In this document: one piece after another, positions 12,067 through 24,900 of the stretch
How positions within the stretch are numbered: position 1 is the stretch's first letter
How the letters are laid out: each line of letters begins with the position of its first letter
NCBI GenBank assembly: GCA_033032175.1
Contig: CM065322.1
Location: 4,526,001 to 4,590,000, forward strand
Reading direction: 5' to 3'
DNA: 64,000 nt
From: Saturnia japonica
Taxonomy: Eukaryota; Arthropoda; Insecta; Lepidoptera; Saturniidae
Made by a program: the position numbers and the translations under genes
The notes under the pieces: generated by a model
Database searches by the model: none
What the model was told of the DNA's origin: nothing
The model's input: only the letters and a program-made list of their open reading frames with translations

Positions 12067-13644
12067 ATGCGTAGAAAATTTTTCAAATCACTAGTATTCC
12101 TACTTGTTGTATCAATAGCCATTGCTCTTGGAAAAACAAATAATACACATAAATTTAAAACATTGCACAAAAATCACATCAGTTTAAAACCAAACGCTGA
12201 ACGAGAACGGATTAAAAGAGCACTGAATAACGAAGACGAAAAACCATTCTGGGCCAGTAGAGGAAAAAAAAGTATTCCTGATAACTTGCATTATGAAAAA
12301 GAAGTAAATACCAAAGTAGATAAAGAATTACATCATTTTAGTGGCAATGATCTACCTTTCTGGGCTATTGGTGGTAAACGTGATAGTTCGTCTGCAGAAG
12401 ACTATGCCGAGTATATTGCATATAGTAATGAGAAGCCGAAATTAATATGCAAAGATTGTTTAGTACCACTGCCCCCAACTGGCAGAGATTTTAAGAATTA
12501 TATGGAACCGTATACTCCATTTTGGGGAAACAGAGGTAGACGTGATTCGAGCGAAGTAATAGATGGTCATAGTAATTACCCTTTTTGGGGATCAAGGGGT
12601 AGAAGGCAAAATGAAGACCCTTTTTTTGAGAATTATGGCCACAGCATAAAAGATGCACTATTTCCGGAAGACAGAGAGCGACGAGGTGATGAACCCTTTT
12701 GGGGTAACCGCGGAAGACGTGATGATGAACCATTTTGGGGTAATCGTGGTAAAAAACAAGACTCTGAACCATTCTGGGGAAGTCGAGGCAGAAGACAAGA
12801 TTCAGATCCCTTTTGGGGGAATCGAGGAAGACGAGAAGATTCTGATCCATTTTGGGGGAATCGTGGTAGGAGAAAAGATTTAGAATATTTTTGGCCAAGT
12901 CGAGGTAGACGAAAAGAACTTTTAAAGCAATCCATTCTGAAAGAAATAAATGACGTTGAAGACGACATTGAAAATCTATCTAGACTTAAGCGAAAAAACC
13001 GTATAGTGGGATTAAATTCCTTTTGGGAGAATCGAGGTAGAGACAGTAAAATTAAATATTTATTTAATGGCTCATTGCGAAGGAGCAGTCCTTATATTAT
13101 AAACTTAGCCGACACGCGCTTCAAGAATAATGAACCTGGTAGAATCCACGACAGCAGAATTTACGCTGAACAGCCCCATTATATCCTAACAGAAAGAAGT
13201 AGTCGTTCGTCATCCGAAGATGACCCATATGTTATATCTAGAGGTAAAAAATATTATATAGATTCTAATATATTCAAAGAAGTTAGAGATCGACGCGGTG
13301 CTATTGAAGAAATCGTGAAATCTGTTCGCAATGACCCTTATTATATAGCTAGAGGTAAAAAAAATACAAATAATGCTAAACCCGTGGACATGAATGATGA
13401 ATTAATGAAAGCTAAGGAACTTGTATGTTCTGCTATAGATTTAATAACAATCAAAAAGCAAGGTGACACAGCAAAAAGGGAAATTAATGATAATGATCAT
13501 GACAGACGGACCATATTAAAAAAATTGGCAGCACAACTTCATATTGACCCATATTTTGTAAGTAGAGGAAAGAAAAATATAGAATCTGTTGAAAATGATG
13601 ATTTAACCAATTTTATCAATGATTTGGCTGAGAAATGTAATTAA
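12067..13644 (+). CDS. NTL: Natalisin-like neuropeptide precursor (525 aa)
   Basis: This is a secreted prepropeptide for tachykinin-like amidated neuropeptides. Residues 1 to about 22 form a signal peptide (basic MRRK start, then a Leu/Val/Ile core ending near ALG). The body carries ten FWxxRG copies (PFWASRG, PFWGNRG, PFWGSRG, YFWPSRG, SFWENRG) and one variant, PFWAIGG. The C-terminal third carries three DPYxxxRG copies (DPYVISRG, DPYYIARG, DPYFVSRG). All but one copy are followed by KK, RR or KR, so the Gly should become a C-terminal amide after convertase cleavage. Natalisins are known as arthropod peptides with FxxxR-amide ends that act on a tachykinin-related receptor in mating behaviour. 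The start at 12067 was preferred over an in-frame ATG at 12019 because a splice acceptor (TTTTCAG ending at 12055) lies between them and the signal peptide follows 12067 directly. The open frame is uninterrupted. Antisense frames here are shadows of the repeats. Identification is by peptide motif, not by alignment. Confidence 0.92.
   Translation: MRRKFFKSLVFLLVVSIAIALGKTNNTHKFKTLHKNHISLKPNAERERIKRALNNEDEKPFWASRGKKSIPDNLHYEKEVNTKVDKELHHFSGNDLPFWAIGGKRDSSSAEDYAEYIAYSNEKPKLICKDCLVPLPPTGRDFKNYMEPYTPFWGNRGRRDSSEVIDGHSNYPFWGSRGRRQNEDPFFENYGHSIKDALFPEDRERRGDEPFWGNRGRRDDEPFWGNRGKKQDSEPFWGSRGRRQDSDPFWGNRGRREDSDPFWGNRGRRKDLEYFWPSRGRRKELLKQSILKEINDVEDDIENLSRLKRKNRIVGLNSFWENRGRDSKIKYLFNGSLRRSSPYIINLADTRFKNNEPGRIHDSRIYAEQPHYILTERSSRSSSEDDPYVISRGKKYYIDSNIFKEVRDRRGAIEEIVKSVRNDPYYIARGKKNTNNAKPVDMNDELMKAKELVCSAIDLITIKKQGDTAKREINDNDHDRRTILKKLAAQLHIDPYFVSRGKKNIESVENDDLTNFINDLAEKCN
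12694..12915 (+). repeat. In-frame tandem repeat encoding natalisin peptides
   Basis: Five PFWGNRG/PFWGSRG units sit in tandem; their CC(A/C)TT(T/C)TGG starts at 12694, 12730, 12769, 12808 and 12847 are spaced 36, 39, 39 and 39 nt. A YFWPSRG unit follows directly. The spacer residues are acidic (DDE, QDSE, QDSD, EDSD). The regular spacing and near-identical codons indicate local duplication within the coding sequence. Confidence 0.85.
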
Positions 13645-13731
13645 TATACCCCTTAATATTACAAGAAAATTATAACAAAGTAGAAGCTATGTAATCTATT
13701 TTTAAAATTCTTTGTGTCAAAAATGTATCTT

Positions 13732-13737
13732 AATAAA
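13732..13737 (+). terminator. Candidate polyadenylation signal of natalisin
   Basis: An AATAAA hexamer lies about 90 nt after the natalisin stop codon, in a short AT-rich 3' UTR. No transcript evidence is available. Confidence 0.5.
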
Positions 13738-15499
13738 TAAATCTATAAAATATAAATTGTTTCGAAGCTTCTGATTTTCCTTGCAATGTAGTAATTTTGT
13801 ATTTAGTCCTAAACGAGCAACTGGTGCCAGTTTCTGAGATTAGCTTTGCATTATATTTCGAATGCTAACATTGTAGGCAATCTCAAGGTCAGAAGTATAC
13901 AACATGAGAAGATAGAATTATTGTTATGTAAAAAAAAATGATAATTGAAATATAAATAAAATTACAGCAATTAGTGCGACGTTTTTTATTTATTCTGGAT
14001 TATTCTGTAATATTAGAAACATAGGATACATTGACCAAACATCCTATTTATAATTTGTTGCTCTCATACAATATGATGGTTCAGGTAACAATGTTAATAC
14101 TTTTGAGCAATCAAGTTTTACATATTGACTGAGATATAATTTTCTATGACGATTAAATTTACAACGATTGTGATAAAACAGTTTCTACTATCTATACCTA
14201 ATGCCTTAGAAGATATATGTGTTTCGATAAGAATTATGTTTAACGTCATTGTCAAACTAAAAGCATTGATTACAGGCTTGTTGGTTGACTAAACATCAAT
14301 AGAACATTATGAGATGTTTTTAGTAAAGAAGCTTGCTTCAGTGCATCGTTCTTTGGAATCTAATATTTTAAATTAAGCTATTATTTCTGTTCTAGTGTTG
14401 TGGTATTTGAAATCCTTTTGGCTATTAATGGATCCCAGTCATCCATTAAACAACGTGATAAACTTAAATTATACATTTCTACCATCTAAAGAAGTTGTTA
14501 TATTGATTTCTTAATATTAGAAAAGGTGATTTTACTGGATTAATTAATTAAAATTTCGAGGCTATTTTTAGGATCTCTGATTTATCTGTTAAATGCAGAG
14601 AGTAAGCATTGATGTGCCGGTAATTTTAAAGATATACCAATAATTTTATACTGAAAAGCTATTTAGTTTTGACAATAACAGTGTGTTTTAAACTGTGCTT
14701 ACTTTATCAATTACGGAAACAATAGTAGAGTAAAAAGCAAATAACAGTTTTTTTTAAAGCAAAATGATTAATTATTTTTAGAACAATAAATATATTAATG
14801 ATATAAGTACATGTTATTTATCAATAAAATGTGTTTTTATTTAACGAAAATCCGTAGCAAATTTGTAACCAGAAAAATGTTGAGGTGTTGCCACATACAA
14901 ATAAAATAGACATAAGTTGAACTTGCCGTATAAAATGTTAATACTTTGTTCTTTATTAACGTGTTATTTAAAATTATGCTTTTAATGACAAGTATTTTAT
15001 GCTGTCGTTACTGATCTGATTCTATCGTTTTTATTCTCACGTCTCAACATTATTATTATTAATTATTTTTTTAATTTTATTAGCTAAACTACAGAAAACT
15101 GTGATTTATTTCTTTTTTCATATCATAATCGACACAGAATTTACTACAATTTAACATAATAATGTTTAACAAAACACTATTTTAATACTAAGCAATCTTT
15201 TTCTAATAACTGAGAAAGTAAGCACTTAATCTTCTTACGTACTGAAGCTAAAAAAAATAGAATAACGGACAATTTAAAAGAAACCTAACACCGAACTTAG
15301 GTACATAAACCATCACTATTCCATCATAAACTACGACTATCACAATCAAACAGCAAATAGACATTTATTCATCCCTTGATATGGTTAGACACATGTAAAC
15401 GATTCTAAAACGTTGTACTTATTATAATATAGATTTATCAACAATGAAATGACGCTCCAATATATAAATATGAATTTCTTAATACTGTGAGATGTTTCT

Positions 15500-15505
15500 T
15501 TTATT
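15500..15505 (-). terminator. Candidate polyadenylation signal of ARHGEF17
   Basis: TTTATT on the plus strand gives AATAAA on the minus strand, about 185 nt after the ARHGEF17 stop codon. Other AT-rich candidates exist nearby, so this is a guess. Confidence 0.35.
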
Positions 15506-15688
15506 TCATGACATCAAATGTCTTCAACTAAGTTATATTAATCTCAAAAACCACATTTAGTAACGTCTAATTATAATAATGTGCCGACGACGAAATATAC
15601 TCGATTATCTAAGTTCTCCTCCTGAGCTAACTTCGAGGAGGGAATCTCAATTGGATTACTTTAGAATCCCGTAGGCCGTGAAATTCGT

Positions 15689-15978
15689 TCAAACCCTCCA
15701 AAGAAGGAGATGATTGGTGGAGTCCTCTCTACCGGCATCTTCAGTCATGGTTGAACTTCGAAAGTCTTCATAACCGTCGCCGCCAGATATGATCAAGGTT
15801 TCTTTATTATTCTGGTTTGTATCTGCTTGTTTTTGTAGCTTCTCCGCGTTCGCTGAACGTCGGCTTAGCGCTTTGGTCTTCAGGGACGTTTGCGTCGACT
15901 TCGTTGGTTGTTTCTGTGGGACTGGATTTTCGACTATTGTCAAGAATCTCACGTGTCCCGTATGTCCATATGTTATAC
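15689..15978 (-). CDS. ARHGEF17: ARHGEF17 terminal exon
   Basis: This exon encodes ITYGHTGHVRFLTIVENPVP, a basic Lys/Gln/Ser-rich loop, then LIISGGDGYEDFRSS and the C-terminus DSTNHLLLWRV followed by TGA. It starts after ATTACAG in phase 1. The ending is shared with vertebrate ARHGEF17. Confidence 0.95.
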
Positions 15979-18900
15979 CTGTAATTCTTATGTAATTAGA
16001 AAATGCGACAGTAAAAATTGTAAAAGTACAACAAATAAATAAAGGACATACAATGAAAAATGTCATTAAGAAAACATATCCAACATCAAAAAGGTGAAAG
16101 GGCATACCCGGATAAGCAAGTAAAATCTAACCCCGCACCCTCCGATTTTTTAAAATCTATATGTAAAATTTATAAGTACTTATGACGAAAAAACTAAAAC
16201 AAAAAATATTATTTTACGTCACTTATCGATAGCTATTAATTACCAAAGAAAAAATTGTTGAAAAATATTTAGTACAAAAGTCGTAAAATCGTAAATATTA
16301 CAGTTCAAAAGTTGAAGTTTTCAGAAAATATATTTTTTCAATTACAAATACATATCATTTGGGCAAATAGATTAAAAAAAATAACTGTGTTAGATTTTAT
16401 TTACTTATTCAGTTATACACAAATCTTGGCGCGTTAATAGCGTCAACGAATACAAATTGAAAATTTTGTGGTGTGACATGAAGTCGAAAAGACCTGATAA
16501 CCTTCCTAACTTCATTGGATTGTTATTATAAATATAATTCATATTATTCCATATATCCCATAATATTTGCAACGCAGAGTAGCATCTAACTTTCTCTTTT
16601 TTACTCATAATATTGCGTGATTATGCTCCGTTATAATCTAAACTAGTTGCCTAAGTTATTATGAATTATCATCTAATTTATAGACAACAAAAATAGCTAG
16701 GGTGTGACGAAAGTTTCTGAGAATTAATCCTTGAGATATCCTCTTTAGTTTTCGAGATCTAACATTTTAGAAAAATACCTGTGAGTTGTGGGTGTGTGAA
16801 CAATCCTGTGCGAACGTTTGGCGAGTTGTGTAGCGGAGCTGTGAGTAATACCCCAGCGCTGGTGCCCACCCAAAGCGTATCACGATGCGCCAGTAGGGCT
16901 GTCACACGTAGACACGCTGCCTTGTGCTGTCGTATTATGTCGTCGCAACCTTGACATAAACAATCTGTGTGAAACCATCATTGAGGTGCACGAAGTATAT
17001 ATTGTAAGCACCAGACACTACGTCATAGTGGAATGCTTAGTCTTGTTGCGTTCTAGGATCAGCCGCAGTATATCCAAAAAAGCAAGGGGGAGGGGGCGGG
17101 TTTACATTTCGTGATCGGCCCGTGTATATTTAACAGCTGAGAGGCTTGTTGGCCAGCATGAACACAGTGCCTGTCGATGGATTGCAGATCTCTTGGTGGT
17201 TGTCATTGATTTTACATTGTAACTACTATGCTTATCATCAGGCACTGTGCAGTCACTTTGTCGTGCTACTACAAACCAATAATGATTAGTGATCATTGCA
17301 TGGTGCGTGCTAGAATACAAGTGAACCAAGAAGCAGAAATCTGGTGAGTGCTTTTACTTCTTCATTCCGTATCATTATGCACATTTATGTTGCAATCGGC
17401 CTAGGAAAGTAGTAGCTACTTAAAATGAGGTTAGCTGAGAAAGAACATCAGTGCCTCATTAGCCGAGTTGTCCTAAGCGTGACTGCTATGCTCGAGGTCC
17501 TGGGATCGATTCCCAGGTTGAGCAAAGTGTTATTGGGTTGCTCTATAAAATTCTCAGTAGCAGCTCGGAGTTTTGCTTAGTGTCCGATTAATGGATATAG
17601 GCTTGGCCCAAATTAGGTACATGGGAACTAAGCATACCCGGCGAACTGTGGGTGTATATTAATACACCGCTGCCTAACCCTTTGAGGAATACAGGCTTGA
17701 TGGAATGTTTATATCGAGAAAAAAAAGGAACCAGAACTTATACCATTATTCACTTCAAAATACTTGACTGTATACGTGGATACATACCGTGTAACATTTT
17801 AGTGACGTGCGGAGTGATATTGATCTCCGTGAGTTGTTCGCGGTTGGACGAGTTGTAACATCGCAGTTGGGCAGCGTTGTGCAGCGACAACCATATTGTG
17901 CTGCCGGCAACTGCCATGTGACTTATCGGCTTCGACTCTGAACTTATTTGGAATGTTTCGTCCACCTGCAACGGTAGTAAGTTAAAGCGATGAAGATAAA
18001 TGGTCTACTGACATGGCTTCAAACCCTATAATGAGCTTGAGTTTTCAGTAAAACATTGCGATAAAACCGTAGCATGATAGAGCATTTCCCAAGGCTATCT
18101 AAAACTCTCAAGTAGGATATCTATCGGCAAGTACCTATGTATAAGTAGATGCACTCGAGAGCTAGTTACTCTAAGTTTAGGCCACATACTCCCTTATAAT
18201 ATAAAAAACTAGAGCTTAGTCCGCGGTTTCACCCGTCTTTTAAAATTTCTATCTGAATTGCTAAATACCAACTTTAATCGTTCTATCAACAAAAATATTC
18301 TTTCATCTTTCATCTCCTCTTCCACCACCTATAGGGTTTGAATTTGCAATAACCCTTCCTTAATGCTCATCTACAGTGTAAAAGGAGTACGCATTCAAAT
18401 TTTCACGATGCGAGTCCCAGTAGTTTGGGTTGTGCGTTGATATATATATATATATATTCTTATATATAGTTCAAGTTCGGTGAAGCCGTAAAAGCAGCAG
18501 TGGCTTCAGGGGCCCTAAGGGTAACAGTATAGTCAGATTATAAAAAATATCGATATTCATGGAGAAAAATATCAGTATTTTTACCCAAAATCAGTAATTA
18601 TGAAAAATTATTCCAATAATAGATAGATAGAGAATGTATCCGAAAAAAGCCGAGCACATTTTTGACTACTGGCTTTATAGCAATAGGTATATAATATACA
18701 TTTATAATATAGTTAGATGAACGTACCTGCAGTGTATGCGGGTTAATGATTTTGATAGAGGCGTGGGTGGCGCACCACAGCTTGCCGTCTGAGAGAAGCA
18801 TACTGCTCACCGGGGTACTACCGCTGCCCACTGGTATCGTAGACCGCTCCGTCCATGATCCATCTTGAAAATAAATTGTCCACAATAACTATTTTCATTT

Positions 18901-21900
18901 TCGAAATATTATAAGTATATGAGTTGAGGTCCTTGGTCTACAAAGTGTATCACTTGTACCTTAGTATAGGTAACTTACCGATATCGCGGCAGTAGACAAC
19001 AAGGTCTCCATTACCAAGCGCCACAAACACCTTACCTTCCACATATCTGTAAATAATAATAATATTATAATAATTAGTAACTTTAATGAAGCCAAACTAG
19101 AATATGTTCTATGTTATATATGGTTATAATTTAATTTACTTTAATTTAAAGGCAAGCTAACAGAGCTAAAAAAGGCAAATAAAGTAAGGAAGAGTATAAA
19201 TTCGAGACAATTAAGTAAGAACTTCTAAAATTCTTTTCACCTAATTAAACGTCACAGGAATCTATATAAATATTGTTACGATCTACGATAAAAAATAGAT
19301 TACTTGACTCAACAAATTTGGTGCAATAAATAAATATTTCATGTAGTATTTGACTTATGTAACCAATATTTATCGATTTCAGATATTAAAAGTGTAAGAT
19401 TGCTACATATTTACAATTTAGACAGTTTATTTTACTCTTAAAACGCTGCCGGCCATGTTGTGACATCATAGGACTCTAAGCAAATTTCATGTCGCATCGT
19501 TTTTTTTTATGTTGGCTTTCTCTGCCTATATAGGCAATTTTGCCAATGTCAAGTGTGAGAAATACACTTCATACAATTTAGTTGCCAAATGTTCGGTGTA
19601 GGTACTGTAGAAGAACCTGTTAAAATAACTCATAAAAAGAATACATTGATACAACATAAAACAGTCACAATTTTTTACATAGTACTTGTTATGGGAAATG
19701 CAGGGGTAATATAGAACTACATATGTTAAACATATACCTAAATCAAAAGCATAACTATAATCTATAAAGACACGAACAAAGGATACATTACAATTTTATA
19801 TTATTAAGACAAATAAAGACACTAAATATTTCAATAAAAATAGAATACACATATGTTAGAAATCTACTGACATTAGTAGGACGAGGTATATTAAAAAGAA
19901 GATCATATAAGGTACAAAATAGTTTGGGACTATTTAAAAATATGTGATCCACGGATCTCTCGGCAGGGCCACACTCAGTGGTTCAAAGTTCATCCAAAGA
20001 TCTAGCCATGACTGTAAAAGTTGTTGTTTCGCAAGAGTACGGAAGTCTAGAGAGAATGTCTTGGAGTGAGTGTCACATAGAAAACTTTGCAGCATTTTTC
20101 GCACAAATATCAGCAGTTTCATTTGTTACAATCCCACAATGGCCAGGGATCCAAGCTACAACTACTTCTAAACCAAGGTTGTGACATTTAAACAATAAGG
20201 AAAAATGTAATTTGGAGTGAATATAAAATTTAGAGATATCCTCCAGACAGCTCATAGAGTCCGAAAAAAAAACTGTTTTCCTTAAGTTGTGGTCGGATCT
20301 TATACGAGTGAAATTCGCTACTGACATTGACATTTTAATAATGTTGTTTGCTAAATGTCAAATGTTTGTTTTCGACTCCTATGACGTCACAGCAGAGATA
20401 ATTTATAGACCAATATGGCTGACAGCGTTTTCGCTTTTCTACGAATAGTAAAATTAAAAATAAAGTTTTTCGATTTTCTAGGCCCTAAAAATAATAAATA
20501 ATAAATTTCCCCTGATCGGACAATCCATACTTATGATATAAATTCGAACTATCTGTTACGTTTTCATGCCTAAACTGCTAAACCAATTTTGATGAATTTT
20601 GGTATAGAGATAGATTGGACCTTGGGAAAGGACATAGAGTACTTTTTGTAGCGAAAATAAAACTTAAAGGGTAAAAAATAGGAGATGAAAGTATGTAAGA
20701 GGCAAATATTGGCTTCCAGGACAATCAATTTGTTGATTTATTGTGCACATGTGAAGTAATTATGAAATGACAGCGTGGTCAACGTCAACAAGGATGTTGA
20801 TTTATTGACATTGTTATACTTAATAAGAAATGTATTTTATTTCTAATTAAATGATAGTCCAGTATTCTTTTTAAGATTGGCTGAAGTGTTTTTGAACTGT
20901 TTAACTACGCAGTACGGAATAATGCTCGCGGCTTGCGGGAGTTTATATACTCTAAGCCACAGATTGAAGAAAAAGGTTTTAAGCGATATACCTATAGTAA
21001 ATTATCTGGATAATAAAGTTTTAATACAAGTGTATTATTTCATTGTGTATTATTTCATTGTGTTATTCCACATGTGTTGAAAATAAAACTTGGGTGAAAG
21101 TTTGTATGAAGAACCTATTTATATTTATGCTTTTGGTAAGAAAGGAATAAAAGGAGTTTCACGTTTTTCAAAAACCTTCCCGCAGGCCGGTACAATAAGG
21201 TAAGATTTTAATTATTTTGAAGTTTTATTGGGATTGTTAATGTGTTGGATTCATGTTGGCATATAATGACAATACCATACAAACAATGATAAGCCCATCT
21301 ATGATTTTGTTTTGGTTTGTCGTGTTCCTAAATCAGCCGGTGCATATGCAGTAATATAGCGCGGTGGGTGGTAGGGATTGCGACCATAATACACATAGTG
21401 ATAAACCCATCTATGATTTTCATTTGTTTTTTTTTTTTGGTAAGTATTGTATAATTATAGCTATATTATAAAAAGTATAATTCTGTAGTCCTGTCTGTAC
21501 TTTTAATATTTTTCCAAAATTTCCCGATACGAATATTATATGAACGATATATAAAAAAATTAATAAAAAAGCCTGTATTTCCTTATCCTTAACCTAAATT
21601 TCCATTTATATTGGTATTTATTTGTTAGTATTTAGTTATTTATGTTTTGCTTAATGTCTAAATGTTAAATGTCTAAATGTCTCCACTCATCTCTGTCTTT
21701 GCCGATAGTTTGCCAGTCCTTTCCTATTAATTTGGTTATATCGTCAGCCCATCGTCTTTTCGGTCTCCCAACTCTTCTTTTGCCGATTGGCCCTTTCCAC
21801 CTTGTAGTATTGATTCTCCACCTACTGTCTGTGTATCTCGATACGTGACCTGCCCATTGCCATTTCAATTTTAAAGCTTGTGTGATGGCATCAGTTATCT

Positions 21901-24900
21901 TTGTTTTCTGTCTTATCTCTGTGCTCCTGACTTTTTGAATTTTTCTTATGTTTAGGATACTTCTCTCCATAGCTCTTTGTGTTCCTGTGATCCTTTGTTT
22001 TGCTTTTGCGGTGTATATCCAGGTTTGGCAGCCATACAATAGACAAGGTAGTATACAGGTGTCTAATATTGTTTTCTTAACGTTTATCGAGTAGTCTCCT
22101 TTTAGAATTTCTTTGAGTAACCAAAATTTCTTCCAGGCTATGTTTGATCTTTCAATTTCATCTTCACTGGGCGTTTTCAGAAATGATATTTGTTTGCCTA
22201 GGTAGATGTAGCTGTGGACATATTCTATAGATTTTTCTTTTAAATTGATGGGCCGTTCTATGCTGTTTGTCATGATTTTGGTTTTTGTAGCATTAATCTC
22301 TAATCCTACTTTTGAGCTTGCTTGAGCAAGAGAACAGAGCATACCTTGTAATTCTTTTACTGTTTCAGACAGTATAACTATGTCGTCCGCACCCCTGAGG
22401 TGGCTTAGATAGCTGTTGTTTATTTTTATGCCTCTAGTTTTCCAGTCTGTGTTTCGAAATACATCTTCTAAAACCGCAATAAACAATTTGGGTGACAGGG
22501 TGTCCCCCTGTCTGACTCCTCTTTCGATATTAATTGCATCTCCTCTAGATTCTAGCATGACATTACTTATACTGTTGCTGTATATGTATTTTATAATATT
22601 TATATATTTCGGATTTACGTTCAAATTTTGTAATGATTTCCATATAGGGTTGTGGCTTATGCTGTCAAATGCTTTGCTATAGTCGATAAAACCTAGATAG
22701 AGTGGCTTATTACGATCTTCGTATTTTTCTATAACTTGTTCCAGTGCTTGTATATGGTCAAATGTGCTAAACCCAGAGCTGATAACAATACAAACGATAC
22801 TGATCACAAATATGCCATTTTTTTTGTCCGTCCGTCTTTCTGTTTGTATGTCCGGATTTAACTCAAAAAGGCCTTGACCGATTCTTATGAAATTGTGTAC
22901 ACGGGATGCTTATATAATCGGTCAGTTGATAGGGTATAAGAAATTTCAATATTACTTTTGGATAATGTAAGAAAAAAAATATTCTCGTTAATTCAATTTT
23001 GTATACGGAAAATATAAGTCATTCCATGAATGATAAGTAATGAGAAGAACTTTCAATAACACTTTTGGGAATCGTAAAAAATGAAGTTAATTTTTTTTTT
23101 CATTTCGATAATTCTTAACCGATTTTGATGAAATTTTATACACGGGAATTCTAACTATTTACATAATTAATGGGTTATAAGAATTTCTAATAATGCTTAG
23201 AAATTGTACATTAGAATAATAGTTTTCAGCCGATTTTGATAAAAATTATATACGGGAAATACATGCCACTCCTCAATTGATACGGTATATGAATTGTCAA
23301 CAATACGATTAAAAATACAGGAATTTAAATAATTATTGCGTAGTAAACAAACGCGAGTGGAGCCGCGGGCACACCGCTAGTTATTAATAATTCCAGACCT
23401 ACTTTAAAAAGAGTCAACTAGTCTATTCATTATTCTTGAAATATCTGGAAAAGTGTAGAATTTATTCCTCACATCGAGTATATATTCGTAGACCATAAAA
23501 ATAGCGGAACACGGACACATTCAAAAGTTATCGGTCCGATTAAATAAACAAACAAACAATGTCTAAAAAATAGCAAACTTCTCCCTTCTTTAACCGATTT
23601 CAATTTGCTAAAGATAGATCAAAGTCACTGTAGAAATTTCAATCCTTCGTTTTTTTTTCCGATGTATAAGCGAGCCATGTTTTCAATACTTACACAATGG
23701 AATGAACTCCTGAACTATGTTGGAGTTTCACCTTGTTCTTCTTTATTCTGATATTGTCGAGGCTGTTGTATACGTGGATGCATCCGTCCTCTGTACCGAG
23801 CCACATCGTCGGCTGGTTTGCAGTTGTTCCACTGTCCTCTGAAGACTGGCGACTTGCTGGCGAAGACAAAGTACCTGCAGATAAATGGAATTTAAAAAAT
23901 AGGCAATAAAAAAATTCAACTTTGTCTATAAATCTGTCTAATACATGCTGCTCTTTCTTTCAATTAAAATATGTTGTTATTTTCAGGCATAATTTTACTT
24001 ACTATAAATACTTACCTGCAAGTTTTTCGATAGCTGTATTTACAACGTGGCGCTAAAATGGCGATATTAAATTAAAACAGGTATCCAGTTACGCAATGTC
24101 AGATTTTATACACATTTTATTTTAATTTAACGTTATAATTTTTGTTATAATAATTTATCAACAATTTTTTAAATCATCCTTTTGAAACCACCTGTGAATA
24201 AATAGCTTTAGTACACAGGTAATCCACGGCGGTCACAGATTCTTTAAAGTGCATCTATGAAATGAAAATGTAAAGAAATACGAGAAACTCGACACTTACG
24301 CGTAATGTAGGAAAGACATGTCTATGTCGGCGAGACGTTACCACTACGACTGAGTTATACTGGTAAGTAGCTTCTTAAATGATTCGAATCGGTTGCATAT
24401 AGTGATGAGAATTGGTCACCTAATTTATTATTTTCTTTTTGTCATTTTACAATCTATTTTGTTTTATTTATATTTATACAGTTACTATCCACTAGGCCAA
24501 CACGTTTCTAATAAATGTCGCTATTATAGCTCTATGTTGTTTAATGGCGGATCCCAAAACGCTACAAAAAAAATAGTGTCACTGTAGACGTCTAAGCATG
24601 CTACATGCCAATATGGCGAGTGTATTTAGATCTCTAGGCTCATAACTATAATAAAAGCGTTGTATCTCAAATGATTTTGGTTACTAATATCCTTAAATGC
24701 TAAGTGGTTAGAAAATAATAAGTAAATTTACAAATACATAATAAAATGCAATATGTATAAATACATATACATAATAAATATACTCATTAAATAGTATTTC
24801 CATGCTTAAAATCATGCAATACATGAATTAATAGATTATTACCCAGGATAGATCGTCCAATGACTAAATGTGCGTTGAAGGAAAACGGTATATTAAACAA

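Larger units (their letters stand above)
13645..15688. other. Intergenic region between convergent genes
   Basis: This 2.0 kb AT-rich stretch separates the natalisin stop codon (plus strand) from the ARHGEF17 stop codon (minus strand). It should hold both 3' UTRs. I see no coding exon, RNA gene or recognisable transposon in it. Confidence 0.7.

Noticed and set aside
12491..12968. Long minus-strand frames opposite the natalisin repeat
   Set aside because: They are antisense shadows created by the repeated PFWGNRG codons, with no domain and no independent start context.
17459..17520. Possible functional tRNA gene
   Set aside because: A- and B-box-like motifs are present, but no acceptor stem or full cloverleaf could be drawn, and the tail is shared with another repeat copy. 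It was called a SINE.
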